In this document: positions 26,381 to 34,800 of the stretch, in pieces
Numbering within the stretch: the first letter of the stretch is position 1
Layout of the letters: each line of letters begins with the position of its first letter
Source of the DNA: Pseudomonadota bacterium
GTDB lineage: Bacteria > Myxococcota_A > Polyangia > Polyangiales > JAFGIB01
Direction of reading: 5' to 3'
Length of the DNA: 44,505 bases
Assembly: GCA_017881185.1 (NCBI GenBank)
Contig: JADGRE010000020.1
Span: 1-44,505, forward strand
Notes under the pieces: model-generated
What the model was told of the DNA's origin: nothing
The model's input: the letters and a program-made list of their open reading frames with translations, nothing else
Database searches by the model: none
Translations under genes and position numbers: made by a program

Positions 26381-27223
26381 TTAGAGCTCTTGTCCTGCGT
26401 GGCGCGCTTCGGCTGTCTGCGCCGTGCACGCGAACGCGACCACGGCTTGTGGCTCGAGCACTCGAAAGGTGAATGACTCGGTGAGATACAGCTTCAGGGC
26501 TTGGCCTTGCTGCTGCTCGAAGCCGATGGAGACGTCTTGTCCAAGCACCAGCTCGAAGTCGCGCGTCGCATCGGCCGCGAGCAAGAACGCGCCAGCGACG
26601 TACGGCGCGAGCACGATGCTGCCGCCAATCAGCGCCTCGATCTGCTTGTGCAGTGGATACTGCCCAGTGTGTTGCTCGATCGTCCGGAACACTTCGGGCC
26701 CGGTCACGAGCGCGTACGGCGCTTTCACACCGCTGCGCCGCAGCGCGATACTAGCTTGTGCTATCAGCTCGGCCCAGCCGCTGGTCTCGCGCGGCAGCAC
26801 CACCACCGCATGCCGCGATGCCGGTGCCATGCCGATGATTCCTGCGCTGGGCAAGCCCTCGTAGATGGCGTGCTCTTCGAACGCCACGAGCTTGCCTGCG
26901 GCAGTCACCAGCGGCCCGAGGTCCGGGTCGCGCGCCCCGCGTACCACGTCGTCCAGTTGCCAGAGATCGAGCGCGAATGGCACGCGCACCTCGACCAGCG
27001 GTAGCACCTGTCGCACGCCGTAGAAGACACCGTCACCTGCAGCGGTGCTGGGCGGCACGAGTCGTCCCAGATTGACGGCGGCGTGAGTGGGACCATGCGG
27101 TCCGCTCACGCTCACGAGCTTGCGGGCTGAAAAATTTGCCGACAAGACCTCGCGGGCTTGTTCGTCGATGAGCGCCCAAGATGCGGCGGCGATGGGCGCA
27201 TGCTGACGGCGTAGGAAGTCCAT
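26381..27223 (-). CDS. family 1 encapsulin shell protein
   Basis: The 280-aa protein is an HK97-fold nanocompartment shell protein (linocin/encapsulin family). The N-terminal helix MDFLRRQHAPIAAASWALID and the following AREVLSANFSARKLVSVSGPHG match family 1 encapsulins residue by residue in pattern. Other hallmarks are LPLVEVRVPFALDLWQLDD (E-loop region), FEEHAIYEGLPSAGI, YALVTGPEVF and the C-terminal LGQDVSIGFE...LYLTESFTFRVLEPQAVV. The shell packs cargo bearing a short C-terminal peptide, which the adjacent ferritin-like gene supplies. Its ATG directly follows that gene's TAA stop. A GGAGG at 27233-27238, inside the ferritin coding end, serves as ribosome-binding site, so translation is probably coupled. 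Confidence 0.95.
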   Translation of the reverse strand: MDFLRRQHAPIAAASWALIDEQAREVLSANFSARKLVSVSGPHGPTHAAVNLGRLVPPSTAAGDGVFYGVRQVLPLVEVRVPFALDLWQLDDVVRGARDPDLGPLVTAAGKLVAFEEHAIYEGLPSAGIIGMAPASRHAVVVLPRETSGWAELIAQASIALRRSGVKAPYALVTGPEVFRTIEQHTGQYPLHKQIEALIGGSIVLAPYVAGAFLLAADATRDFELVLGQDVSIGFEQQQGQALKLYLTESFTFRVLEPQAVVAFACTAQTAEARHAGQEL

Positions 27224-27613
27224 TTAGCGTTGCCTCCGAAGACTACCGATCCCGAGATCTCCGAACGCAAGTGCGGGCGGTGCTCTGCCCGCGTCGGCAC
27301 CTGGCGCGACCGCCGGCGTTGGTGTGCCGCTCTCCGAGCCGACGATGGACGCTTCGCTGAACAGATACTTGTGCAGCTGCTCGTCCCACTTGGGCACGCT
27401 GCGCCGCAACCACTCGAGAATCATGCACGCATGCTCGATCTCTTCGTCGCGGTTGTGCGCCAAGATGGCGCGCAGACTCTCGTCCTGCGACGCTTCCCAG
27501 CGCTGGTGGTACCAATCGACGGCTTCGAGCTCTTCCTTGAGGCTCGTGATGGCGCGATGAAAGTCGCGCGCGGCGTGGGGTAGCTCGGCTTCGGGTTCGT
27601 GGTATTCGCTCAT
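27224..27613 (-). CDS. encapsulated ferritin-like protein (EncFtn cargo)
   Basis: The 129-aa two-helix ferritin-like ferroxidase loads iron into the encapsulin lumen. The ferroxidase ligands fall in the family spacing: Glu28 in KEELEAVDW, Glu58 and His61 in NRDEEIEHACM, with the entry-site Glu27/Glu30 and Trp34. The two halves are helix 1 (about 12-38) and helix 2 (about 45-72). A Gly/Pro/Ala-rich linker (92-116) leads to the cargo-loading peptide DLGIGSLR at 119-126, which binds the inside of the shell. It is the first gene of a two-gene operon with encapsulin. I saw no obvious Fur-type box in the 236 bp before the start. Confidence 0.95.
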   Translation of the reverse strand: MSEYHEPEAELPHAARDFHRAITSLKEELEAVDWYHQRWEASQDESLRAILAHNRDEEIEHACMILEWLRRSVPKWDEQLHKYLFSEASIVGSESGTPTPAVAPGADAGRAPPALAFGDLGIGSLRRQR

Positions 27614-27849
27614 GGGATTCTAGCAAGTGTTCGGTGCACGCTTCGTGCCACGACGCAACGCGCCCAGCCGCGACGGCGATGCGGGGTGTTTTGGCGGAGC
27701 CGCTCGCTGCAGTCTGCAAGACTGTCCCAAGCGGCCGCTGGCAACGCCGAGCCTCCTGGCGTCCATCGTCCAGCGTCCGTGCGCTCCTGGCATGGCGCGT
27801 GCTCCCTTTCAATTGAGGTTCAACCAACCACCAAGAGGGGTAGCAGCCT

Positions 27850-28335
27850 ATGCACGCCACGGTACAAGAGATCCTTCAGCTCAAGGGCACTGCGGTGTAC
27901 GCAGTCTCACCCGCGGCAACGGTCGACGAGGCCGTCGCAACCATGAATGATTGTGGTGTCGGTTCGGTGTTGGTGCTGCACGACGGGCTCGTGCAGGGCC
28001 TCGTCAGCGAGCGCGATATTCTACGCAGGGTCGTCGCACAGCGGCTCGATCCGCGCGACACGGTGGTGACCCAGATCATGACGCGCCGGCTGTGGACGGT
28101 CACGCCGACGACCACCATCCAACAAGCGATGGAGCTGGTGACTTCGATGCGCTGTCGGCATCTACCGGTCATCGGTGCGTGCGGGCTCGCGGGGCTGATT
28201 TCTTCGGGGGATCTTGCCGCGTGGCACACAGGCGAGCTGCACGCGGAGGTCTGCGACCTCACCACCTACATCTGCGGGCCGGCGTCCTCGCCGACGCTGC
28301 CGAGCGCGCTGTACGCGCTCCCCCGCGTGCATTAG
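27850..28335 (+). CDS. tandem CBS-domain protein
   Basis: 161 aa containing a Bateman module: CBS1 (VYAVSPAATVDEAVATMNDCGVGSVLVL...GLVSERDILRRV) and CBS2 (VTQIMTRRLWTVTPTTTIQQAMELVTSMRCRHLPVI...GLISSGDLAAW). Such modules bind adenine nucleotides and act as energy or redox sensors. There is no attached effector domain, and the last 30 residues carry a Cys (TYICGPAS) outside the module. GAGGGG lies about 10 nt before the ATG. It is divergent from the encapsulin operon and followed 41 bp later by a second CBS protein, probably in one transcript. Confidence 0.9.
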   Translation: MHATVQEILQLKGTAVYAVSPAATVDEAVATMNDCGVGSVLVLHDGLVQGLVSERDILRRVVAQRLDPRDTVVTQIMTRRLWTVTPTTTIQQAMELVTSMRCRHLPVIGACGLAGLISSGDLAAWHTGELHAEVCDLTTYICGPASSPTLPSALYALPRVH

Positions 28336-28376
28336 CTGCGCTAACCCAGCCATGTCACGCGAGAAAGGAAACTCCC

Positions 28377-28841
28377 ATGAACGCCCCACAGTTAGTGGCC
28401 GATATCATGACCCGCGCAGTCGCAGTGCTGCAGGAAGAAGACAACCTCGAGCACATCCTCGAGCAAATGGATCGGCTGAAGCTGAAGCACGTGCCGGTGG
28501 TCGATGGAGCGCGCCTGGTGGGGCTGGTCTGCCACCACGACTTGCTGCGTCTCACCGTGGACGAGCTACTGCGCGACGTCCCCGTCCTGCGCCCCAGGGA
28601 GCAGTACTTGGAGCAACAGGAGGAAAACACCTTCGTTGCCAGGGTGATGACACGAGACCCCGTCACGGTGACGCCCCAGACACCCATCGCCAGCGCCGCG
28701 GAGCTCTTGGTTGAGACAAAGGTCGGCTGTCTTCCTGTCGTGGAGAACGGGCAGCTCGTGGGCATCGTGACGGAGACTGATCTGCTCGGCGGCCTGCTGC
28801 AGCTCTTGAAAGCAGAAGCGCACGCGAGCGTGGCTGCGTAG
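28377..28841 (+). CDS. tandem CBS-domain protein
   Basis: 154 aa, again one Bateman module: VADIMTRAVAVLQEEDNLEHILEQMDRLKLKHVPVV...GLVCHHDLLRL and VARVMTRDPVTVTPQTPIASAAELLVETKVGCLPVV...GIVTETDLLGGL. A loop of about 20 residues (DVPVLRPREQYLEQQEEN) separates the two domains. AAAGGA lies 8 nt before the ATG at 28377. It is only about 41 bp after the first CBS gene and probably co-transcribed with it. The two proteins differ enough to suggest distinct ligands or partners. A long hairpin follows at 28887-28937. Confidence 0.9.
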   Translation: MNAPQLVADIMTRAVAVLQEEDNLEHILEQMDRLKLKHVPVVDGARLVGLVCHHDLLRLTVDELLRDVPVLRPREQYLEQQEENTFVARVMTRDPVTVTPQTPIASAAELLVETKVGCLPVVENGQLVGIVTETDLLGGLLQLLKAEAHASVAA

Positions 28842-28886
28842 CCGCCGGTCGCGCTCCGCAATCGTCGGCGCCGATCTGCGGCCGCA

Positions 28887-28937
28887 GCCGCGTGCCTGAC
28901 GAAGAGCCCCGCTGGACAGGTTCGTCAGGCACGCGGC
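28887..28937. terminator. 17-bp perfect hairpin between convergent genes
   Basis: The arm 28887-28903 (GCCGCGTGCCTGACGAA) pairs perfectly with 28921-28937 around a 17-nt loop. It sits between the convergent CBS gene and the membrane-protein gene ending at 28945, where it could stop both transcripts. It lacks a T-run, so it may act as an RNA 3'-end protector instead of an intrinsic terminator. Confidence 0.6.
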
Positions 28938-28944
28938 GCCTCGG

Positions 28945-29592
28945 TCAAGCCGTGGCGTGAGCACGCTCGCTGTAGGCTTCGGTCAGTTGCTTCGCCACGA
29001 CCTCGACTCTCTCGATGGCATCGTGCGCGAGACCCTGTGCAACCTCGACCAGCTGCTGCCGGGCCTTGCTGAGCCACGAGCTTTCATCGCGCGACCCGAA
29101 CGCGGTCAGCCCGAGTCCTACCCCTGCGGTCAGCATGGCCGCGCTGATGGCCAGCGCGCTCGCCGGCGTGAGCTGCTCGATGCTCCGCTCGAGCTGACGA
29201 CCACGTGATTCCACCATCTTCAGCATGCGGTCCACGAGCCGGCTCGCGGAATTGGCCGGCGGTTTGCGGTTGCTCATGATGAGCCACGTGACGCCGGCTC
29301 CGATGCCCAGGCCGACGAGTGCAACCGGGATCGGGTTCTCCTCGAGCATCTGCCGCACCGAGGCAGTGAGTGATTTTTCGCGATCAGCTTGCGCAGGTGT
29401 GTTGCGCGGACTCGGCGCAGCTTGCTGGCCAACCCGAGGCAGCTCTTGGCTACCGCTCTGACTGTGGTCCCGGGCTTCGAACCGGCGCTGCGCACTCGCC
29501 TGCTCTAGCGGGGAACCCGCTGACTTGCCCGCGTTGTGCGGGTAGTCGTGTTGTTGTTGTCCATTGTGCCCAGATTGATGTTTGTTTCCCAT
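28945..29592 (-). CDS. small membrane protein with Gln/His-rich N-terminus
   Basis: 215 aa, not recognised by function. Residues 1-75 are polar and low-complexity (GNKHQSGHNGQQQHDYPHN...). They are followed by a hydrophobic helix (NPIPVALVGLGIGAGVTWLIM), a basic amphipathic region (RLVDRMLKMVESRGRQLERS), a second Gly-rich hydrophobic segment (ALAISAAMLTAGVGLGLTAFG) and a helical C-terminus. The 'ENPIPVALVGLGIGAG' helix resembles inner-membrane stress proteins of the YqjD/DUF3618 kind, but the match is only in pattern. The ATG at 29592 was chosen because upstream codons read as non-coding DNA. Confidence 0.65.
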   Translation of the reverse strand: MGNKHQSGHNGQQQHDYPHNAGKSAGSPLEQASAQRRFEARDHSQSGSQELPRVGQQAAPSPRNTPAQADREKSLTASVRQMLEENPIPVALVGLGIGAGVTWLIMSNRKPPANSASRLVDRMLKMVESRGRQLERSIEQLTPASALAISAAMLTAGVGLGLTAFGSRDESSWLSKARQQLVEVAQGLAHDAIERVEVVAKQLTEAYSERAHATA

Positions 29593-29865
29593 GATGACGA
29601 GAAGGCCAGCAAGGCGCGTGCCACCATCGCGCCCGCGGATGAGCTGCGCCGAAGTGGCCAGTTGGGACAGTTTGGTGCCCAAGCTTGGAGGATCGGGCGA
29701 CAAGAATGTCCCGGCGCGTCCGGTTCCCGCGCGATAAGCGATCAAAGCCGCTCGGTCAGAGCACTGGCGTGGCACGACGCGTGCACTGGGCGGGCCAGCG
29801 ACTCACGCACAGCTCTGCGATTTGCGCAGTGCCGGCGTGTGTCGCTGTCCCGCGGACCTCATCTC

Positions 29866-30414
29866 ATGCACAAAGCAGTCACGCTGGTCCTGTTCGCGAC
29901 ACTCGCAACGAGTGCAAGTGTAGCCACCGCTCATGCGCAAAGCCTGTATGCGGGGTTGCTCGGCGGCTACGCTGCTAGCTCGCAGCAGCATCAAGAGCTC
30001 GAGCCTTACGGCGGCGCAATCGGCGCCAGCGCTGGCGTCACGCTGCCCGTGCTGCCCATCTACTTGGGCGCGCGCATGGTTTGGTTTGTCGGAAACACCG
30101 AAACTTTGGCGGCACTCGTGGTCAACCGCCACTACCTACTGTACGGCGTCGACGTTGGCTATGACGCGATCATTGGACCGCTCGTGCTGCGACCGTCCGT
30201 TGGCATCGGTCGTGCGACGCTCGAAGACCGCGTCATGAACTCCGGGCTGACGCTGTCTTCGAGCGACAACAGTCTGTATATCGCGCCAGGTTTCGGCCTT
30301 CTGGTGAAGCTCCTGCTGCTCTATGTCGGCGCGGAGCTTCGTTACAACGCGCTTACGGCCAGCCATCAGGTCAACAGTGTGTCGTTGCTCGCGAGCTTCG
30401 GTCTGACGATCTGA
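29866..30414 (+). CDS. outer-membrane beta-barrel-like protein with signal peptide
   Basis: 182 aa. The signal peptide is HKAVTLVLFATLATSASVATAHA, with probable cleavage after AHA and before QS. The mature protein alternates aromatic/hydrophobic and polar residues in strand-like stretches: LYAGLLGGYAAS, IYLGARMVWFVGN, YLLYGVDVGYDAII, LVLRPSVGIGRATL, LYIAPGFGLLVKLLLLYVGAELRYN. It ends in VSLLASFGLTI, the strand pattern of a small OmpA/OmpW-like barrel. The ATG at 29866 begins the signal peptide. Its neighbour 24 bp downstream is probably in the same transcript. Role unknown; likely envelope integrity or stress. Confidence 0.72.
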   Translation: MHKAVTLVLFATLATSASVATAHAQSLYAGLLGGYAASSQQHQELEPYGGAIGASAGVTLPVLPIYLGARMVWFVGNTETLAALVVNRHYLLYGVDVGYDAIIGPLVLRPSVGIGRATLEDRVMNSGLTLSSSDNSLYIAPGFGLLVKLLLLYVGAELRYNALTASHQVNSVSLLASFGLTI

Positions 30415-30438
30415 GGACCGCAACCCAAGGGAACCAAC

Positions 30439-30996
30439 ATGACCCAAGAGATCGAAGTGTTCGTGCATGCTGTATATCTGCGAGAAACCGAGGCAGCCGA
30501 GGCAGTACAAGCGCTGCTCAACGCGCACTTTTCTGCCGACAAGATCGGTGCGCTGATGTGCCGAGCTGGTGGCGTCGAAGAACTGGGCGTCACCCACAAG
30601 ACCAGCGTCGGCCCCGGCGCGATCCTCGGTGCCGTGTTCGGTGCCCTGGGCGGAGTGCTGGTCACAGTCAGTGGCGTGTTGCTTGCGGGGCCCGCATTTC
30701 TCGCCGTCGAAGGCGCCTTCGCGGGTGCCGCTGTCGGTACGCTCGCAGGAACGCTTGGTGGTCTCGGCTTCTGGAAAGAGGAAATTGATTTCCCTCTCGA
30801 CGCTTTCGTCGCGAGCGGGGCGGTGCTTGTTGGCGTCTCCACGGACGAAGCTCGGATCGAGCTAGCGCGCCACACGTTGACACAAGCGGGCGCGGCCACG
30901 GTGCATGTCTCGAGCAAGCGCGCAGCCGACGAAGCCACCCGCACCAAGGTGCGGCGCGCGAGTGTCGAAGCCAATCCCACGCGGGGCGCGCCATGA
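30439..30996 (+). CDS. glycine-zipper membrane protein, stress-protein-like N-domain
   Basis: 185 aa. Residues 1-45 (EIEVFVHAVYLRETEAAEAVQALLNAHFSADKIGALM) resemble the N-terminal ferredoxin-like domain of YflT/GSP17M-type general stress proteins. A Gly/Ala-rich double membrane hairpin follows (GAILGAVFGALGGVL...AGAAVGTLAGTLGGLG), the glycine-zipper form of small inner-membrane proteins. A second soluble half (LVGVSTDEARIELARHTLTQAGAATVHVSS) pairs with the first as a split domain. AAGGGA lies 6-8 nt before the ATG. It follows the barrel gene by 24 bp. Function is not known for this family. Confidence 0.68.
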   Translation: MTQEIEVFVHAVYLRETEAAEAVQALLNAHFSADKIGALMCRAGGVEELGVTHKTSVGPGAILGAVFGALGGVLVTVSGVLLAGPAFLAVEGAFAGAAVGTLAGTLGGLGFWKEEIDFPLDAFVASGAVLVGVSTDEARIELARHTLTQAGAATVHVSSKRAADEATRTKVRRASVEANPTRGAP

Positions 30997-31108
30997 CAAC
31001 GTCACGGCGAATGATGGCACGGCTCTTGATTACGAACCGTTCACCCGGGCTCGCTGGCGTCGCTTCGACGCCTTACACACTTGAGGCCCGCGCTCGAAGA
31101 GAAGAAAC

Positions 31109-31564
31109 ATGAGTAAGCAAAATTTCGTCATCGTGCTCGTCGTCGGACTGACTATACTTGCGGCTGTCACCGCGTGTAATGTCCACGACAATACCGTCAA
31201 TATCCAAGCCACTCTCGATTTCAAGGCCACCGTCGCTGTCGATCAGCTGAAGCCAGGCGACTCGGTCGCGGTGACAATGAACACGACCGGCGTAGTGCTC
31301 GTGGACCCCAACACGCAGCCGACAGCCGTCGAAGCTGCGACGGCCAGCTACTTCAAGATCTACCTGGACGATACCAGTGGCACCCCGCTGCTCATCACGG
31401 CGCAGGCGAACGTGCAAGTGAAGATCCCGGCGAATACCCCACCAGGAAAGCACCACCTCGTTTGCCGCTTGCACAAGCACGATGGGACTCCGACCAATCA
31501 AGAGCAGGAAATCAGCATCACGGTCGTCGCGTCCGCAACAGTGGCCACGGGTGACGCTGGCTGA
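31109..31564 (+). CDS. small periplasmic lipoprotein, Ig-like/beta-sandwich
   Basis: 151 aa. The signal peptide SKQNFVIVLVVGLTILAAVTAC has lipobox VTAC with Cys23. The mature part is beta-rich with alternating strands (VNIQATLDFKATVAVDQLKPGDSVAVTMNTTGVVLV...SYFKIYLDDTSGTPLLITAQANVQVKIP...PPGKHHLVCRLHKHDGTPTNQEQEISITVV). It resembles a cupredoxin or Ig-like sandwich but lacks an obvious copper His-Cys-His-Met set; the only Cys-His neighbours are in LVCRLHKHD. GAAGAAGAAA lies before the ATG. It is less GC-rich in codon choice than the genes around it. Function unknown. Confidence 0.72.
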   Translation: MSKQNFVIVLVVGLTILAAVTACNVHDNTVNIQATLDFKATVAVDQLKPGDSVAVTMNTTGVVLVDPNTQPTAVEAATASYFKIYLDDTSGTPLLITAQANVQVKIPANTPPGKHHLVCRLHKHDGTPTNQEQEISITVVASATVATGDAG

Positions 31565-31590
31565 GAGCCCATCTCAGCCGTAACGTTGAA

Positions 31591-31718
31591 GCGCTTGGGG
31601 TCGGCAGGTCGCTCTCTCGGGCTCGTTTCGCAGGCGCGGATGCGCCTCTTGCGAAGCCGTAGCGGCAGTGCCGAGGACGCTCTGCCGAGCCCGGGAGCGA
31701 CCTGCCGACCCCAAGCGC
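31591..31718. repeat. 128-bp inverted-repeat (cruciform/MITE-like) element
   Basis: GCGCTTGGGGTCGGCAGGTC begins the left arm at 31591. The left arm runs 24 bp (31591-31614) and is matched perfectly by its inverted copy ending at 31718; a further CGGGCTCG pairs after a 2-nt offset. The inside contains two more hairpins: TTCGCA...TGCGAA with GGCGC/GCGCC, and CGGCAG/CTGCCG. The whole could fold as a branched cloverleaf. No target-site duplication is visible, and there is no T-run for a normal terminator. Confidence 0.8.
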
Positions 31719-31848
31719 CCCGGAAGCTTGCGATTGCGACGACTCCGTTCGCCAAGACTCTCCCTCTTCGAACGGGCTTGAGCCGGCGTGCCGCCACCCG
31801 CATGATGGCGGCCGCGCTCGTGCTTTGCGCCCAACAAAGGGGTTCGAC

Positions 31849-34800
31849 GTGATCGGTCAACAGCTCGATAGCCGGAGGTCCAGCCTGGCCTCCATGCTCG
31901 GTGTGGCAGCCCGTACGTTCAGCTGGACGTTCGTGTGTATCAGCGCGTTGCAGCTCGTGGCCTGTGCCACGGCGCCGAAGCCTGCGCCTGTGGTCGCAGC
32001 GCAAGTTGCGCCGCCGCCGCCCGTCGTGCCGACCGGCCGGCTGCCGCAGGGTGTGCGGCCGCTGGCGTACACGCTCGAGCTGAACATCGTGCCGCATCTG
32101 GAGCGCTTCAGTGGGCGCGTGCAGATCGGCGTGCAGGTCGATACGCCGACGCAGCTGGTGTGGCTGCACGGTCGCGACCTGCAGGTGAGCAGCGTGCGGG
32201 CCATCGTGGGCGCCGAGTCGATCGCGGCCAGCTACACGCAGATGAATGCGGATGGTGTGGCCGCGCTCAACTTCGCCAAGCCGATTCCCGCGGGCACCGC
32301 AATCCTCGAGCTGGTCTACGACGCCGCGCTCGGGCGGCAGCTACACGGCCTGTACCGCGTGGACGTGGGCACCGACGCCTACGCGTTCACACAGTTCGAG
32401 GCCATCTCGGCCCGCCATGCGTTTCCCTCGTTCGACGAGCCACGCTTCAAGACTCCCTTCGATGTGTGGCTGACCGTTCCAGCTACCGACGTGGCTGCGG
32501 CGAACGCTCCGATGTTGACCGAAGAAGCCGCGCCAGACGGCATGAAGCGCGTGCACTTTGCGCTGACCAAGCCGTTGCCCACCTATCTCGTCGCGCTCGC
32601 CGTCGGCCCCTTCGACGTGGTCGACGCGCCCGCGATCGCGCCCAACGCACTGCGCTCCACGCCGCTGCGGCTGCGCGGTCTCGCGGTGAAAGGCAAGGGC
32701 GCCTCGCTGGCGTTCGCGCTGGGCGAAGCCGGACCAATGGTCGCCTCGCTCGAGCGCTACTTCGGTAGTCCTTATCCGTTCGAGAAGCTCGATCTAGTGG
32801 CCGTGCCCGACTTCGGCGCGGGTGCCATGGAGAACGCAGGCCTGGTCACCTTTCGCGAATGGCTGCTCTTGCTCGACCGCGCGCACGCCAGCGAAGGCCA
32901 GCGCCGCGCCAACGCGTACGTGATGACGCACGAGCTCGCGCACCAGTGGTTCGGCGATCTCGTCACCATGCCGTACTGGGACGACATCTGGCTCAACGAG
33001 GCGTTCGCCACTTGGATGGGCCACCGCGTGGTGGCCGAGCTGCACCCGGAGCACAAGCCCGAGCTGTCGATGTTGGCCGAGGTCAACGACGCCATGCACA
33101 GCGACTCGCGCTTGTCGGCGCGCGTCATCCGCCAGCCCATCGAGAGCTCGGGCGACATCATGAACGCCTTCGACTCCATCACCTACAGCAAGGGTGGTGG
33201 CGTGCTGGCGATGTTCGAGCGCTACCTGGGCGTGGCCACGTTTCAGAAGGGCGTGCAGAGCTACCTGGCGGCGCACGCGTACGGCAACGCCACCACCGAC
33301 GACTTGCTCGATGCCCTGTCGGTTGCAGCCGGCAAGGACGTGAAGACGCCGTTCAACAGCTTCTTGACGCAGGTCGGCGTGCCGCTGCTCCACGCGCAAG
33401 CGCGTTGCGAGAGCGGCAAGGCCGAGCTGCTCTTGCGCCAAGAGCGCTACTTGCCTCTGGGCTCGCAGGGCGACCGCAACCAGCGCTGGCAGGTGCCGGT
33501 GTGCGCGCGTTACGAGAGCGCTGGTGCGTTGCACGAGAGCTGCACGTTGCTCATCGAAGAGCGTGGCGTGCTGCCGCTCGAGGGCGCTGGCTGCCCGAGC
33601 TGGGTGATGCCCAACGCCGACGGCGCGGGTTACTACCGCTTCAGCTTGCCCAGCGCCGACCTCGAGAAGCTGCGCACGCGCGCGATGAAGAAGCTGACGG
33701 CGCGCGAGCGCCTGAGCGTGGCCCAAGCGCTCGACGCCGGCTTCGACAGTGGCAGCGTCAGCGGCAAAGACGTGCTCACCGCCGCGCGCACGCTGGTGAC
33801 CGACGACAACCGTCCCGTGGTCGAAGAACCGATGGGCCTCTTGCGGCTGGCGCGCGACGAGATCGTCACCGACAAGCAACGCAGCGCAGTGGAAGCCTTC
33901 ACGCGCGAGCTGTACACGCCGGTGGCCAACCGCCTGGGCATGAAAGAGCGCAAGGGCGAAGACGGCGAGACCAAGCTGCTGCGTGCCAGCGTGCTCAGCG
34001 CGCTTGCCGAGACGGGTCGCGATCCCACGCTACGCAGGCACCTGGATCGCGCTGCCCGCGCGTATCTCGGGCTCGGTGGCGACAACGCGCTGCACGTCGA
34101 TGCCGTGCCGGCCGACGTGGCAGATCTCGCGTTGCGTGTGCTCAGCGAAGACGGCGACGCTGCGCTCTTCGACACGCTGTATCAGCGCTTCGTGCAGACC
34201 CAGGATCCTGCGCTGCGCTCGCGCCTCTTGCACGCCCTGGGCAGCGTGCGCGACGCGCGCAGCCAACGAGCGCTCGACCTGGTGCTCGATCCGCAGCTGC
34301 ACGTGAACGAGCTCACGACCCCGCTGCACCAGCAGCTCGCCGACCTGCGCACGCGCGACAAGGCGTGGGCGTGGCTCGAACAGCACTTCGACCAGCTCGT
34401 GGCGCGTCTGTCCGTGGAGGGTGCCGGCTTCATCCCCTGGCTCGCCAGCCCGTTCTGTAGCGACGCCATGGCACAGCGCGCCGAGGCATTTTTCACGCCC
34501 AAGCTTGCGACCCTGCCGGGTGCGCCGCGCAACCTGGCGGGCGTCGCCGAGGCGCTGCGCTTGTGCGCCGCGCGCGTGAACGCACAGCGCGACAGCGTCG
34601 AGAGCTTCTTCGACCCGCACCACGTCAGCGCGCCGCCGCCCGCTGCGGCACCCGCAATCGTGCCGGCGCCCGTCGCCGCGGCAGCCCCCGCTCCAGCAGT
34701 CTTGCCCGCGCCCGTCGCTGCTGCAGCCTCCGCTCCAGCAGTCTTGCCCGCGCCCGTCGCCGCAGCAGCCCCCGCGCCGGTGGCCCCCGCACCGGCGGCT

